From Faecalibacterium langellae (GTDB lineage: Bacteria; Bacillota; Clostridia; Oscillospirales; Ruminococcaceae): DNA of 64,000 nucleotides. This document shows, one piece after another, positions 1-8,163 of the stretch. Each line of letters opens with the position of its first letter. Positions within the stretch are counted from its first letter, which is position 1. Under the pieces are notes generated by a model. It was given only the letters and a program-made list of their open reading frames with translations. It ran no database searches and was not told the DNA's origin. Where the stretch lies: contig NZ_NMTR01000009.1 of NCBI RefSeq assembly GCF_002549775.1, positions 26,775 to 90,774 on the forward strand. The letters are read 5' to 3'. A program made the translations under genes and the position numbers.

Positions 1-388
1 CGTCCTCCGAGAGATACCATGTCTGGTCGCCGGGATGCAGTTCCTGCATGGGGCCCTCAGACTCCACCCGCACCGCAATGACAAAGGTGGTGCGTTTGAC
101 GCTGTCGCTGAACTCTGCGCCGATGTAGGCCACCGTGTGGCCGGGGCGGCGGTAGGCATTCTCGCCGCGCTGCTTGGCGTGCACCGAGCCCTGCAGGGTG
201 CGTCCGCTTTTCTTATTGCCCAGCGCATTGAAGTTGCGGTTGGTGGTCAGGCAGTAGCGGATGGCATCCAGAATGGTGGTCTTGCCCACGGCGTTGACGC
301 CGATCATATAGGTCAGCCGGGCACAGTCGAAGGTGACGTTTTCAAAGTTGTGCCAGTTGATGAGTTTCAGCCGCTTGAGTTCGATCAT
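1..388 (-). CDS. jetC: JetC-like Wadjet SMC/MukB-type ATPase, N-terminal part (cut by window edge)
   Basis: The 129 visible codons start MIELKRLKLINWHNFENV and carry a Walker A loop, GVNAVGKTT, at residues 30-38, the head of an SMC/MukB/RecN-like ATPase. In Wadjet systems JetC is the SMC-like motor that, with JetA and JetB and the nuclease JetD, recognises and cleaves small circular DNA. The start ATG overlaps the jetB stop in an ATGA, so translation is probably coupled. The coiled coil, Walker B and any jetD lie beyond position 1. The JetC call rests mainly on the adjacent JetA and JetB families; the sequence alone would only say AAA_23-like ATPase. Confidence 0.85.
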   Translation of the reverse strand, partial: MIELKRLKLINWHNFENVTFDCARLTYMIGVNAVGKTTILDAIRYCLTTNRNFNALGNKKSGRTLQGSVHAKQRGENAYRRPGHTVAYIGAEFSDSVKRTTFVIAVRVESEGPMQELHPGDQTWYLSED

Positions 389-981
389 TCTTCACCCTCC
401 CCTGCTTCGTCCGGTCGTTCGCACAGCCCCAGTTCGGTGCGGGTGCGCCCGCTCTCGGCGGCGGCATCCGCAAGGTCGGCGTCCGGCAGCGCCAGCAGCA
501 CCGTGGGGAACACTTCAATGCGGCTGTCCAGCCCGGAAAGCCGCCCCACAGGCCGGGCGAGGTTGTACCGGCGCAGGGTGCGCATGAGGTTTTCCAGCGT
601 TTTCTGGTCGAGGCGGCGCGGCAGGTTCATCTTCTGCAGTTCGGTCTGCACTTCTTCCACCGTCACCAGCACCTCGTCTGCGCTGGCGGCAAGACTTTCG
701 CGCTTTTGCAGGTACAAAAGGCGCAGCACCAACAGCAGGATGCTCTCATACTTGAGCAGCCTTGCCTGGCTGCCCTCGTGGCCGTTGACCAGCGCCGCCG
801 CCTGCAGCGGCGCGGGGTACAGCAGCACGGAATACCCCAGCGGCGCGAACACGGCGCGCACCTCGTCGAGGTGGTCCTGCACATAGAGATATTTTGCCCG
901 CTGATCTTCCACGCCGCCCAGCAAAAAGCAGTGGTTCAGCAGGTAGTTTGCGGTTTCTTCCAGCATGTTAATGGTTGCCAT
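385..981 (-). CDS. jetB: JetB-like Wadjet subunit (DUF4194 family)
   Basis: A 198-residue protein starting MATINMLEETANYLLNHCFL. The compact winged-helix-like fold with a KYLYVQDHLDEV segment and a basic RRLDQKTLENLMRTLRRY stretch is typical of DUF4194, the MukE-like JetB subunit that bridges the JetA kleisin and the JetC ATPase. I chose the ATG at 981 because GGAGGAAAAAG precedes it and it overlaps the jetA end by 14 bp; an upstream in-frame extension would lie inside jetA. The C-terminus is acidic (GEGEE). It sits between jetA and jetC with overlaps on both sides, which strongly supports one complex. Confidence 0.88.
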   Translation of the reverse strand: MATINMLEETANYLLNHCFLLGGVEDQRAKYLYVQDHLDEVRAVFAPLGYSVLLYPAPLQAAALVNGHEGSQARLLKYESILLLVLRLLYLQKRESLAASADEVLVTVEEVQTELQKMNLPRRLDQKTLENLMRTLRRYNLARPVGRLSGLDSRIEVFPTVLLALPDADLADAAAESGRTRTELGLCERPDEAGEGEE

Positions 982-2395
982 CTTTTTCCTCCTTGCGGCG
1001 GGTGAGAACAAAGTCCTCAAAGCGGAAGCCGCCGCGCTCCACCCACTTGCCGGTGAGCGTAATATCATAATCCCGGTGCGGCGACTGCGAGTAGGTGTGC
1101 AGGCCGATGATGCGGGCAAAATCGTGGGGGTATTCGTCCGCGAGGACGGCCGCATTCACGCTGGGCCGCGCGGCCAACGCCTGCCGGGCCAGCAAGGCCA
1201 CGTTTTCTTCGGTGACGGCAAGGCGGGCGTAGTCCAAAAGCAATTGCTGCTCTTTGCGCAGCTGTTCGGGGTCGAACGCTTCGGTGCGCACCGGGGCCAG
1301 CGGCTCGGCGGTGCGCTGGGCGGCGGGCGGGTAGAGGAACTTTTCCCCGAACACCGCCGCCGGGTACAGGTGCAGCCGCTTTGCCACGGGGCCGTCGTCC
1401 GGCTCAAAGAGCTGCTCCGGCGTGCGGATATCCTCGGCGTAGCGGCGCAGCAGGGCGGTGACACTGCCCTGCGACGAGCGGTCGCTCAGCAGCAAAAACT
1501 GTGCCCGCTGCACGGCCCGCTTGCGGTAGCGGATGTGGCTGGCGTCGATCTCGCGCATCAGCAGGCTCATTTCCTCCAGCGCATCCCGCTGCTTCTGGAG
1601 CAGGGCCTTCACCCGGGGCGCGGCCTCGTTCGGGGCGCAGCGCTCCACCCGGGCGTAATCAAAGGCCAGCTGGGGCAGGTAATTTTCCTCGCAGTCGTCC
1701 AGTTCTTCTTCCAGATAGGCGCGGTAGTTGAACAGGTTGTCGCTGGTCTTGAAGCGGTGGTAGGCCGCCGCCACCACCTTTTCTTCGTACTGGTCGAACA
1801 GTTCCAGCACTTCCTGCGGGGTGCGGTTGCGGGTGAGCCGGTCGATGTAGTGGCCAATGGACGCATTGAGCGCCCGCAGGGATTTGTTCAGCACTTCCAG
1901 GTCGGCATCCACCTCGCGCAGAACGTTCTCATAGGGGCTTTTCTCCTGCCCGATGCTGCCCAGCAGCTGCCAGGCCTTGTACAGCTTGCCGGTGTAGGTG
2001 ACGACGCGGGGGTTCAATATTTCTTCCAGTGCTTCCAGCAGCGGGGCCACTTCCGGCACGAAGGAGAGCGACGCTTCGCCCTCATAGCTGCCGGGCTGTT
2101 CTTCCAGCCAGCCGGTGCGGCGCAGCCGCAGCAGAAAGCCCACGGCCAGGGTGTGAGGGTCGCGGGTGGGCTGCTCGTCCTCATCGCCCGCACCGTCCGC
2201 GTCCAGCGCCAGCGGCTTTGCCAGCGCGGCAAAGTAATCTTCGGCACGGCTCACCGCCTCTGCCCGGGAGATGCTGTAGTCCGCCGTATGGCGGCATTCC
2301 TCCCAGAGCAGAAGCAAAAGCTCTGCATAAAACGCCCGGTTCGGCCCCGCCAGCGGGCGGAACAGCCGCGGGGACACCAGTTCAAACAGCTGCAT
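968..2395 (-). CDS. jetA: JetA-like Wadjet subunit (DUF5716 family, kleisin-like)
   Basis: A 475-residue protein starting MQLFELVSPRLFRPLAGPNR. It resembles the JetA/DUF5716 family: an N-terminal winged-helix part with FELVSPRLFRPL, a long helical middle (about 150-330) with many charged heptad-like segments, and a C-terminal domain ending in RRKEEKDGNH. JetA is the MukF/kleisin-like subunit of Wadjet, a condensin-like plasmid restriction system. The ATG at 2395 follows AGAAAGGACGATTCC, a good ribosome site; a longer 491-residue reading has no site. First gene of the operon. The subtype was not resolved. Confidence 0.87.
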   Translation of the reverse strand: MQLFELVSPRLFRPLAGPNRAFYAELLLLLWEECRHTADYSISRAEAVSRAEDYFAALAKPLALDADGAGDEDEQPTRDPHTLAVGFLLRLRRTGWLEEQPGSYEGEASLSFVPEVAPLLEALEEILNPRVVTYTGKLYKAWQLLGSIGQEKSPYENVLREVDADLEVLNKSLRALNASIGHYIDRLTRNRTPQEVLELFDQYEEKVVAAAYHRFKTSDNLFNYRAYLEEELDDCEENYLPQLAFDYARVERCAPNEAAPRVKALLQKQRDALEEMSLLMREIDASHIRYRKRAVQRAQFLLLSDRSSQGSVTALLRRYAEDIRTPEQLFEPDDGPVAKRLHLYPAAVFGEKFLYPPAAQRTAEPLAPVRTEAFDPEQLRKEQQLLLDYARLAVTEENVALLARQALAARPSVNAAVLADEYPHDFARIIGLHTYSQSPHRDYDITLTGKWVERGGFRFEDFVLTRRKEEKDGNH

Positions 2396-2495
2396 GGAAT
2401 CGTCCTTTCTGTCTTGGTTCGATACCTTTTTATTGTACCACAAAACGACACGGTTTGACAGAGAAACCCTTCAGAATTGCCGCTGGGAGGAACGA

Positions 2496-2745
2496 TTGAA
2501 AATGGCTTCCGCTATCGGGTTGCGGCACCCAGCATCCGCTTCGTGCCTTGGGCGGCACTCGCGTCTTGCTGGCCGCTGCCCCAACAACTCCTCCCTGTTT
2601 CCGCCGCTGGCGGCGGTCGTCGTCGTTGCACTCTAGCCATATTCAGCGGAAGGATTCTTTTCAATTTTGCATCTCCGAAACGACTGCGGTCGTTTCGGAG
2701 ATGCCTTTTCACGGAAAGGGGTCGTACCGGGAAACGGCATCTCTG
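2496..2745 (+). repeat. TGCG-hairpin element (copy A) with a nested 114-bp unit
   Basis: Conserved left flank (TGGCTTCCGCT, then ACTCTAGCCATATTCAGCGG), a 36-nt perfect hairpin at 2669-2704 (arm GCATCTCCGAAACGAC, loop TGCG) and conserved right flank CTTTTCACGGAAAGGGGTCG. The left flank is split by the separately listed 114-bp unit. The same flanks recur elsewhere in the window with different stems. No protein gene is evident. Confidence 0.85.
2516..2630 (+). repeat. 114-bp unit, copy 1 (inserted in a hairpin loop)
   Basis: Starts GGGTTGCGGCACCCAGC and ends GTCGTCGTCGTTGCA. Four other copies lie at 26299-26412 (inverted), 31210-31322, 50644-50757 and 50833-50946. Here it sits in the loop between TGGCTTCCGCT and ACTCTAGCCA, a palindrome that is uninterrupted in sister elements. 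Confidence 0.85.
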
Positions 2746-2924
2746 CCAAAAGGCGCAAAAAAGCCCCGGAGGGCGGGACGAACTCCTTCCGTCAAAGCCT
2801 GCGGGTTTGCCACCTCCCTCAGTGAGGGAGGCTCTGGCGAAACCGGAAGCTTTGCCGCCGAGAAAGGCTCCCTCTTTGAGGGGGCTGTCGCCGCAGGCGA
2901 CTGGGGGAGTTTACTCCTAAACGC
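2746..2924. repeat. intergenic palindromic repeats
   Basis: No gene seen. Contains CACCTCCCTCAGTGAGGGAGG and CTCCCTCTTTGAGGGGG hairpins with the GTCGCCGCAGGCGAC motif, a dispersed pattern also present at 3953-3989 and 24007-24045, plus a partial copy of the AAAAAGCCCCGGAGGGCGGG terminator arm at about 2757. Confidence 0.6.
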
Positions 2925-2957
2925 AAAAAAGCCCCGGAGGGCGGGTGCTCTCCGGGG
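2925..2957 (-). terminator. rho-independent terminator of the lipoprotein gene
   Basis: Read on the minus strand, an 8-bp stem (CCCCGGAG with CTCCGGGG) is followed by a run of six T. It lies 20 bp past the stop of the lipoprotein gene. Confidence 0.8.
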
Positions 2958-2976
2958 AGAAAGGGTGAGAAATTAT

Positions 2977-3483
2977 TTACTTGTTAGGGTTCCTGATCTG
3001 GAATGCAATTGCGATGTAGCTGTGAGTGCCGTCCGACCGGACAACAACGCCGAGCTTCGTCCAGCTGCCATTACCCTTTACGTCAACATTTGTTCCGGGC
3101 AATTCCCTGCCGACTTCTTCCTGAATCTTCGTCAGGATCTTATTCACAACAATGCCATAGTCATACAGTGCGGTCACCGTAATGGTCAGGTGTTCCTGAT
3201 CCTTACCATCCACATGGACCTTGCAAACCAGCTTTGCGCCAAGGAAGTCAAATCTGGAGTTCAGGTCCTTCTGCAGATATCCTTCCGCAACAGCCTGCAG
3301 GCTCCTATCATTCTCCCTCAGGCCACTTGCCTGTACCGCCGCGAACTCGCCAAAGGCTTTCTTTTCTTCCTCCGGCATTCTTTGACCAAAGCTGCCGCCG
3401 CCACCGCCGCCGCAGGCTGTGAACATCAGCATGGTCAGAGCGCCTGCCAGAAGCAGGGCAACGATCTTCGACAATTTCTTCAT
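2977..3483 (-). CDS. putative lipoprotein, function unknown
   Basis: A 168-residue protein. It begins MKKLSKIVALLLAGALTML with a lipobox FTAC; Cys24 would be lipidated and is followed by a Gly-rich linker (GGGGGGS). The mature part is a small alpha/beta domain of about 140 residues with YLQKDLNSRFDFLGAKLV and a C-terminal VAIAFQIRNPNK-like strand. I do not recognise a family. The ATG at 3483 has GGAGGGATACCCT upstream; a longer 255-residue reading from 3744 has no ribosome site and would bury the signal peptide. Transcribed alone. Confidence 0.75.
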   Translation of the reverse strand: MKKLSKIVALLLAGALTMLMFTACGGGGGGSFGQRMPEEEKKAFGEFAAVQASGLRENDRSLQAVAEGYLQKDLNSRFDFLGAKLVCKVHVDGKDQEHLTITVTALYDYGIVVNKILTKIQEEVGRELPGTNVDVKGNGSWTKLGVVVRSDGTHSYIAIAFQIRNPNK

Positions 3484-4087
3484 AGGGTATCCCTCCAGTC
3501 TGTTTTTTTGTGGCTTTGTTTCTTTTTCTGAGGAAAGCTCCCCTTGGGTCATGGGGTTCTTTCTGCCCTGATTATATCCAACTCTTGGCGGTTTTGTCAA
3601 TCGGAAACATCCCCAAACTTTCCCGAAACATTTCGTAAGAAATGAATGAAAACAGGTGTTATTTGTTGCGCTTTTGAGATGTTCCGTCCGGACTTCGCAA
3701 AGAAACTTTGCCGTCGTCCCCCGCCCGGTCCCGCTGCGCCGCAAAGGCGGTGCGGTCCGCCGCTTAAATTTGGGCAGATGTTGTGTTAGGGAGTGTTAAC
3801 TTTAGCATCCTCGCCCTCTCCGTCTGCTCACTGCGTTCGCATCCACACCCCCCTTTTGTCGCTGCGCGACATCTTCCCCCGGCGCGGGGGAAGTCTTTCC
3901 TCAAAGGGAGAGGCCTTGGCAAAGAGATAAAGTTTGTGTGGACTGCCAAGGGCTCCCCCTTTGGGGGAGCTGTCACCGAAGGTGACTGAGAGGGCGAGCC
4001 ATTCCCCCTTTATTTTGCCTTTTTACACATTTCTACCACGTTTTGGTGGTAAAATCAGGTCAGAAAATCACAAAGGATGTGGAACAC
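3484..4087. other. 600-bp gap with promoters and one dispersed palindrome
   Basis: No convincing gene. It must hold the promoters of the lipoprotein gene (leftward) and of the secreted protein (rightward). At 3953-3989 there is CTCCCCCTTTGGGGGAGCTG followed by TCACCGAAGGTGA, two adjacent hairpins of a dispersed repeat. Confidence 0.5.
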
Positions 4088-4759
4088 ATGCAGCACTGCC
4101 CCGCCCGCGCGGCACAGCGGCTGGCAGCGGCCCTTGTGGCGCTTTGCCTGCTGCTGGCAATGGCCATCCCCCACGCCCATGCAGCCGCGCTGCAGGAAAC
4201 GAACGGCATCGACCTGCTGAGCTTCAATGCCAGCCAGATCCTTTCCATCGGCAACCAGACCTCCGGCAAGTGCAGCTGGTACGCTCTGCGCTACGCCCGC
4301 ACCATCCTGGACGGGAAGACCAGCTCCGGCAGCGGCATGTGGTCGAACGGTGCGGTCTGGTCCGCGGGCGGCTACACCGGCTACTTGAGCAGCCTGTCCG
4401 AATGCCTGCAAAAGCTTTACAGTGAGCTTTCCGCCGGGCGGCCGGTGATCGTGCATTTGCAGAACACCACGGTAAGCGGCGTTTCCAAGCATGTGAACCG
4501 CACTTCCAGCTACGAATACCACCTGACTTCTTCCGGCTGGCAGCAGGTCAGCTACCCCCACATCGCCACCAGCGCCACCTACGGCCACTGGGTGTGCGTG
4601 GTGGGCATCCGCACCGGGGCGGACCCCGCAAACCTGAAGGAAAGCGATTTCTACGCGCTGGACCCCGCCCGGGTGAACGTGAACGGCACGCTGGCCGTGA
4701 CCCGGCTGCTGGACGGCACCATCTGGACCAACAACTCTCCCCTGAAAATTGCAGGATAA
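4088..4759 (+). CDS. secreted protein, possible C39-like cysteine peptidase
   Basis: A 223-residue protein with a signal peptide (residues 1 to about 31; hydrophobic LAAALVALCLLLAMAI then AHA-A). The mature part has SGKCSWYALRYARTILDG, a Cys in a helix start as in papain-like peptidases, and later GHWVCVVGIR and DFYALDPA, the His and Asp/Asn positions expected of a C39-like or amidase fold. Catalytic assignment is inference. The ATG at 4088 has AAAGGATGTGGAACAC upstream. Monocistronic, with a strong terminator 15 bp past the stop. Confidence 0.65.
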   Translation: MQHCPARAAQRLAAALVALCLLLAMAIPHAHAAALQETNGIDLLSFNASQILSIGNQTSGKCSWYALRYARTILDGKTSSGSGMWSNGAVWSAGGYTGYLSSLSECLQKLYSELSAGRPVIVHLQNTTVSGVSKHVNRTSSYEYHLTSSGWQQVSYPHIATSATYGHWVCVVGIRTGADPANLKESDFYALDPARVNVNGTLAVTRLLDGTIWTNNSPLKIAG

Positions 4760-4773
4760 ATCATCATACATGC

Positions 4774-4812
4774 AAAAATGGCTGGCACCTGCGTGCCAGC
4801 CATTTTTGTTTT
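4774..4812. terminator. bidirectional terminator between convergent genes
   Basis: AAAAATGGCTGGCAC, a short CTGC loop, then GTGCCAGCCATTTTTG. The A-tract and T-tract flank a 15-bp perfect stem, so it can serve the secreted-protein gene on one strand and the acylphosphatase gene on the other. Confidence 0.88.
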
Positions 4813-4821
4813 GCGCATGCT

Positions 4822-5154
4822 TCAATACCCCCGCACCGAGAAGCCCCGCTCCCAGGGGTCAGGCGGCAGATCTTTCTGCCGGATGCCGGTGATCTGGATA
4901 TAGTCGCTTTTCTGGATGAGGGCGAACAGGGTCATAAATTTGTCCGGGCTGCCCTGCACTTCCAGCGTGACGCTGCCGTCGTCCTCGTTCTGCACCCAGC
5001 CGGTGAGCTCCAGCGATTGGGCCGCGTAGCGGGCGCGGTAGCGGAAGCCCACGCCCTGCACCTGCCCCTCAATGGAGTAGCGGCGGCGCACCGTGCCTTC
5101 CGGCAGAGCGGGCGGAACAGCACCTTTTGCTTTTCTGGTCAAAAAATCGAACAT
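4822..5154 (-). CDS. acyP: acylphosphatase
   Basis: A 110-residue protein. After a 22-residue N-terminal extension (MFDFLTRKAKGAVPPALPEG) comes the acylphosphatase core: GQVQGVGFRYRARYAAQSL, with the phosphate-cradle loop and catalytic Arg, then GWVQNEDDGSV with the catalytic Asn. The enzyme hydrolyses carboxyl-phosphate bonds. The usual family length is about 90-100 residues, so the extension is slightly unusual. The ATG at 5154 has GGGGGATCTGAG upstream. Confidence 0.9.
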   Translation of the reverse strand: MFDFLTRKAKGAVPPALPEGTVRRRYSIEGQVQGVGFRYRARYAAQSLELTGWVQNEDDGSVTLEVQGSPDKFMTLFALIQKSDYIQITGIRQKDLPPDPWERGFSVRGY

Positions 5155-5161
5155 CTCAGAT

Positions 5162-5352
5162 CCCCCTTTGGGGGAATGATGTACTGCGCTGCGCGCAGCA
5201 TGATGTGCTTCGCAATGATGTTCCGGCTGCGCCGGAAATGATGCAGCCGCCGCAGGCGGCCATTGTGCCGCAAGGCACACATCATTTGCCCGCAGGGCAA
5301 CATCATTTCCCGCAGGGAACATCATGCCGTGCCGCAGGCACGGTGCATCATT
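5162..5352. repeat. hairpin array with ATGATG (left) and CATCAT (right) separators
   Basis: About nine short hairpins in a row, for example TTCCGGCTGCGCCGGAA, TGCCGCAAGGCA, TTGCCCGCAGGGCAA and TTCCCGCAGGGAA. The left four are preceded by ATGATG and the right ones by CATCAT, so the separators form one large inverted arrangement. It fills the gap between the acylphosphatase start and the ppaC stop. A second array of the same design is at 52158-52352. Confidence 0.85.
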
Positions 5353-5355
5353 CCA

Positions 5356-7011
5356 TTACAGCTCCTGATAGGCGGTCATGAGGGCCGGGATGAACTGCTT
5401 TTTGCGGCTCACGACGCCGGGCAGGGTGAAGCTGCCGTCGTCGGCGGGCTGGGTCTCAAAACCGTCCGCCAGCACTTCGGCGGCGTAGCGGCCGCTGCTG
5501 ATGACCACGCTCTCCTCTTTGGGCACGTCGGTGAGCAGCATGTAGATGTCCTCCACGTTCTGCTTGTTGCGGGCTTCTTCGAGATAGGGCTGCAGCAAGT
5601 CCTCGGCGGCCAGCAGGTTCTTGCGGGTCATGTAGCTGCCCTGTGCCACGCCGAAGCGGATATCGCCGCACATGAACACCTTGAAGTCCTGCAGGAACAC
5701 TTCCTCGGCGGTCTTGCCGTCCAGCTTTTCACCGGCTTCGAACATCTCATTGGCAAAGGTGTTGATCTCCACCCCGGCGATCTTGGCCAGACGCTTTGCG
5801 GTGGCCTCGTCCAGCGGGGTGCAGGTGGGGCTGCGGAACACCAGCGTGTCCGACAGGATGGCCGCCAGCAGCAGACCGGCGGTCTTCTGGGGGATCTCCA
5901 CGCCGTTCTCGTCGTACATCTGGGTGATGATGGTGGCCGTGCAGCCCACGGGCTGGTTGCGGAAGTAGACCGGGCCGCTGGTCTCCAGACTGCCGATGCG
6001 GTGGTGGTCGATGATCTCCAGAATTTCGGCCTGGTCGAAGCCTTCCACGGCCTGGGTGGCCTCGTTGTGGTCCACCAGGATGATGCGGCGCTTGCGCAGC
6101 GCGATGATGTTGCGGCGGCTGACCATGCCGCAGTATTTGCCGTCCTCGTCCAGGATGGGGAAATAGCGGTGGCGCACCTTTGCCATCACGCGGGTGACAT
6201 CCGCCACCGGGGTGACGAGGGTGAACTTCATGATATCGTCGCGGGTCATATAATAGGAGATGGGTGCACACTGGCTGATGAGCTTGCCCACGGCATAGGT
6301 ATCCTCGGGCGTGGTCATGATGGCCACACCGGTCTCCTCGGCGATGCGCTGGATGGTGCGGCCCACCTTGGAGCCGTTGCAGATGATGAGCAGCGCGGCT
6401 TCCTTTTCAATGGCGCACAGCTGGCTCTCGTAGCGGTTGGTGAGGATGACGATGTCGCCTTTCTCCACCGTGCTCTCCAGCATTTCCGGCGTGGCCGTGC
6501 CGATGCGGATGCGGCCGGTGGCGCACACTGCGTCCTCGCTGCCCACCACCATGGTGCCGTCCAGCGTTTCAAGGATGTTCTTGTAGCTGGTCTTGCTCTT
6601 GGCGAGAATTTCGGTATCGAACACGTCCATGTTGGCCGTGGCGATATCCTTCACAGTGATGACGCCTTCCAGTTCGTTGTCCGCGCTGGTGACGGGCAGG
6701 GTGTCGATCTTCTGATCGCGCATGATCTCCCACGCTTTGCGCAGGCTGGTGGAACCCGGGATGCCGGGCATCTCGCGGTAATCCACATCACGAATTTTGG
6801 GGTTCACGTCCGTGCACATGCGCGGCGGTTTGACGCCGAACTTTTTCAGCACGAACTCGGTCTCCTGGTTCATTTTGCCGGCGCGGCGGGGCTCGCAGAC
6901 CAGATCACTGGTCTTGTTTTTCAGCTCTGCATAGGCGATGGCGGAGCAGATGGAGTCGGTGTCCGGGTTGCGGTGGCCGATGACCACGACTTTGTGGGCT
7001 GCTTTGGGCAT
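5356..7011 (-). CDS. ppaC: manganese-dependent inorganic pyrophosphatase with CBS and DRTGG domains
   Basis: A 551-residue family II pyrophosphatase. The DHH phosphoesterase start is VVVIGHRNPDTDSICSAIAY (residues 8-27, metal ligands His and Asp), with DHNE and DHHRIGS near residue 333, and a C-terminal DHHA2 domain. Between the two halves of the DHH domain lie CBS motifs (about 70-130 and 240-300) and a DRTGG domain, as in the nucleotide-regulated clostridial form that binds adenine nucleotides and diadenosine polyphosphates. It hydrolyses PPi to phosphate. The ATG at 7011 has GGGGGAAGAAT upstream. Confidence 0.94.
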   Translation of the reverse strand: MPKAAHKVVVIGHRNPDTDSICSAIAYAELKNKTSDLVCEPRRAGKMNQETEFVLKKFGVKPPRMCTDVNPKIRDVDYREMPGIPGSTSLRKAWEIMRDQKIDTLPVTSADNELEGVITVKDIATANMDVFDTEILAKSKTSYKNILETLDGTMVVGSEDAVCATGRIRIGTATPEMLESTVEKGDIVILTNRYESQLCAIEKEAALLIICNGSKVGRTIQRIAEETGVAIMTTPEDTYAVGKLISQCAPISYYMTRDDIMKFTLVTPVADVTRVMAKVRHRYFPILDEDGKYCGMVSRRNIIALRKRRIILVDHNEATQAVEGFDQAEILEIIDHHRIGSLETSGPVYFRNQPVGCTATIITQMYDENGVEIPQKTAGLLLAAILSDTLVFRSPTCTPLDEATAKRLAKIAGVEINTFANEMFEAGEKLDGKTAEEVFLQDFKVFMCGDIRFGVAQGSYMTRKNLLAAEDLLQPYLEEARNKQNVEDIYMLLTDVPKEESVVISSGRYAAEVLADGFETQPADDGSFTLPGVVSRKKQFIPALMTAYQEL

Positions 7012-7179
7012 ATTCTTCCCCCTTTGGGTCCTTATTACCTTATATATCTTATCTCATTTCCCTGCGGCGGGCAGCCTCCTGCACGAAGCCGCCCGCCGTG
7101 GCTTTATTGTAGCACAATTGCCTGCGGGGGTAAAGAAAAACAAACATGCCGCAAAACCACTTTTTATTGGACAGAATGC

Positions 7180-7208
7180 TTGACATTTCGACAAAATCCC
7201 GGTATGGT
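7180..7208 (+). promoter_or_regulatory. sigma-A type promoter of the secreted NCxxF protein
   Basis: TTGACA at 7180-7185, a 17-nt spacer and TATGGT at 7203-7208, 26 bp before the start codon of the following gene. Confidence 0.65.
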
Positions 7209-7234
7209 TGAAGCAAAGGAAAGGAGCGAACACC

Positions 7235-8017
7235 ATGAAAAAGATCCTCTGCACAGCCCTTGCCGCCTGCATCCTGCTGGGCGGCGTGCTGGCCCTGCCC
7301 GCATTTGCCGAGACACCGGCTGCCATCCCCGCCGACCACGAGCCCCGGGTGCTCAACGAGCTGAGCGGCAACGCCGCCTTCATGCGCAACCTGAAGGCGA
7401 TGCTGACCAAAACGGCCACCCCCTTCCGCGTCAAATCCGCCAAGACCAAGAGCCCGGCGGACGCCGTCGGTGCAGCCCCGGCCGAAGGTGCCGTGGCGAC
7501 GCTGCAGCTCTGCACCTCCTTCCACCCTTCCGAAGCGCCGGTCAATGTGGACGGCCATGCGTTTTTCATCGTGACCAACGTTTCGGACGCCGACCTTGAT
7601 GTGGGCGGCCTGCTGATCGCCCCGGGCACCGCCATGACCATCGGCAACCGCGCCAACCGCGACGAGCACGGCGGCCTGTGGTACAACCTGGAAGGCTTCT
7701 ACAATTACTACATCGACGACTATTACCCGGATGTGCACAGCATGCAGGTGTCGCTGAGCCAGGAGCAGCTGGACGCCTTCAATGCGGCACTGCCCAACTG
7801 CGACAAGTGGTCCGGCGTGTACAACTGCGTGGCCTTCACCACCGCCATCTGGAACGCCGTGTGCGCGGACAGGCTGTGCCCGGTGCTGCCCACCCCCGAG
7901 GAGCTGACCCACAGCATGTCCGGCTACGAGGGCAAGGTGACCGAACACCCGGAGATCCCCTACGACTATGTGGTCTACTACGGCTACCCGGCCACCCGCA
8001 GCCAGGATTACCAGTAA
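7235..8017 (+). CDS. secreted protein of unknown function with an NCVAFTTAIW motif
   Basis: A 260-residue protein with a clear signal peptide (KKILCTALAACILLGGVLAL, cleavage near AFA-E). The mature part has an Ig-like stretch (VDGHAFFIVTNVSDADLDVG) and a C-terminal NCVAFTTAIWNAV followed by PYDYVVYYGYP. An Asn-Cys motif with downstream His/Asp resembles thiol hydrolase folds of the NlpC/P60 or DUF4105 type, but I cannot assign a family. The ATG at 7235 follows AAAGGAGCGAACACC. Monocistronic, with its own promoter and terminator. Confidence 0.7.
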   Translation: MKKILCTALAACILLGGVLALPAFAETPAAIPADHEPRVLNELSGNAAFMRNLKAMLTKTATPFRVKSAKTKSPADAVGAAPAEGAVATLQLCTSFHPSEAPVNVDGHAFFIVTNVSDADLDVGGLLIAPGTAMTIGNRANRDEHGGLWYNLEGFYNYYIDDYYPDVHSMQVSLSQEQLDAFNAALPNCDKWSGVYNCVAFTTAIWNAVCADRLCPVLPTPEELTHSMSGYEGKVTEHPEIPYDYVVYYGYPATRSQDYQ

Positions 8018-8038
8018 GCAGCTTTCCGAAAATCCCCG

Positions 8039-8073
8039 GCAGAACGGCTTTTGTGCGGCCGTTCTGCTTTTTT
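8039..8073 (+). terminator. rho-independent terminator
   Basis: Stem GCAGAACGG with CCGTTCTGC followed by six T, 21 bp after the stop of the secreted protein gene. Confidence 0.85.
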
Positions 8074-8163
8074 CTTGTATACATCTCTTGTAATTTCGGC
8101 GGCGGCGGTGTATCATAAAGGCGATGTATCCAACCGTTTTATGCCGCAGTCACGGAGGAACCT

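Noticed and set aside
2496..2745. Insertion sequence with transposase
   Set aside because: No transposase frame or IS-length element anywhere in the window; elements are 100-250 bp and non-coding.
5263..7599. Long plus-strand open frame opposite ppaC, and others opposite jetA, serS, mnmG and mnmE
   Set aside because: Mirror frames of real genes with low-complexity His/Gly/Val composition and no ribosome sites.
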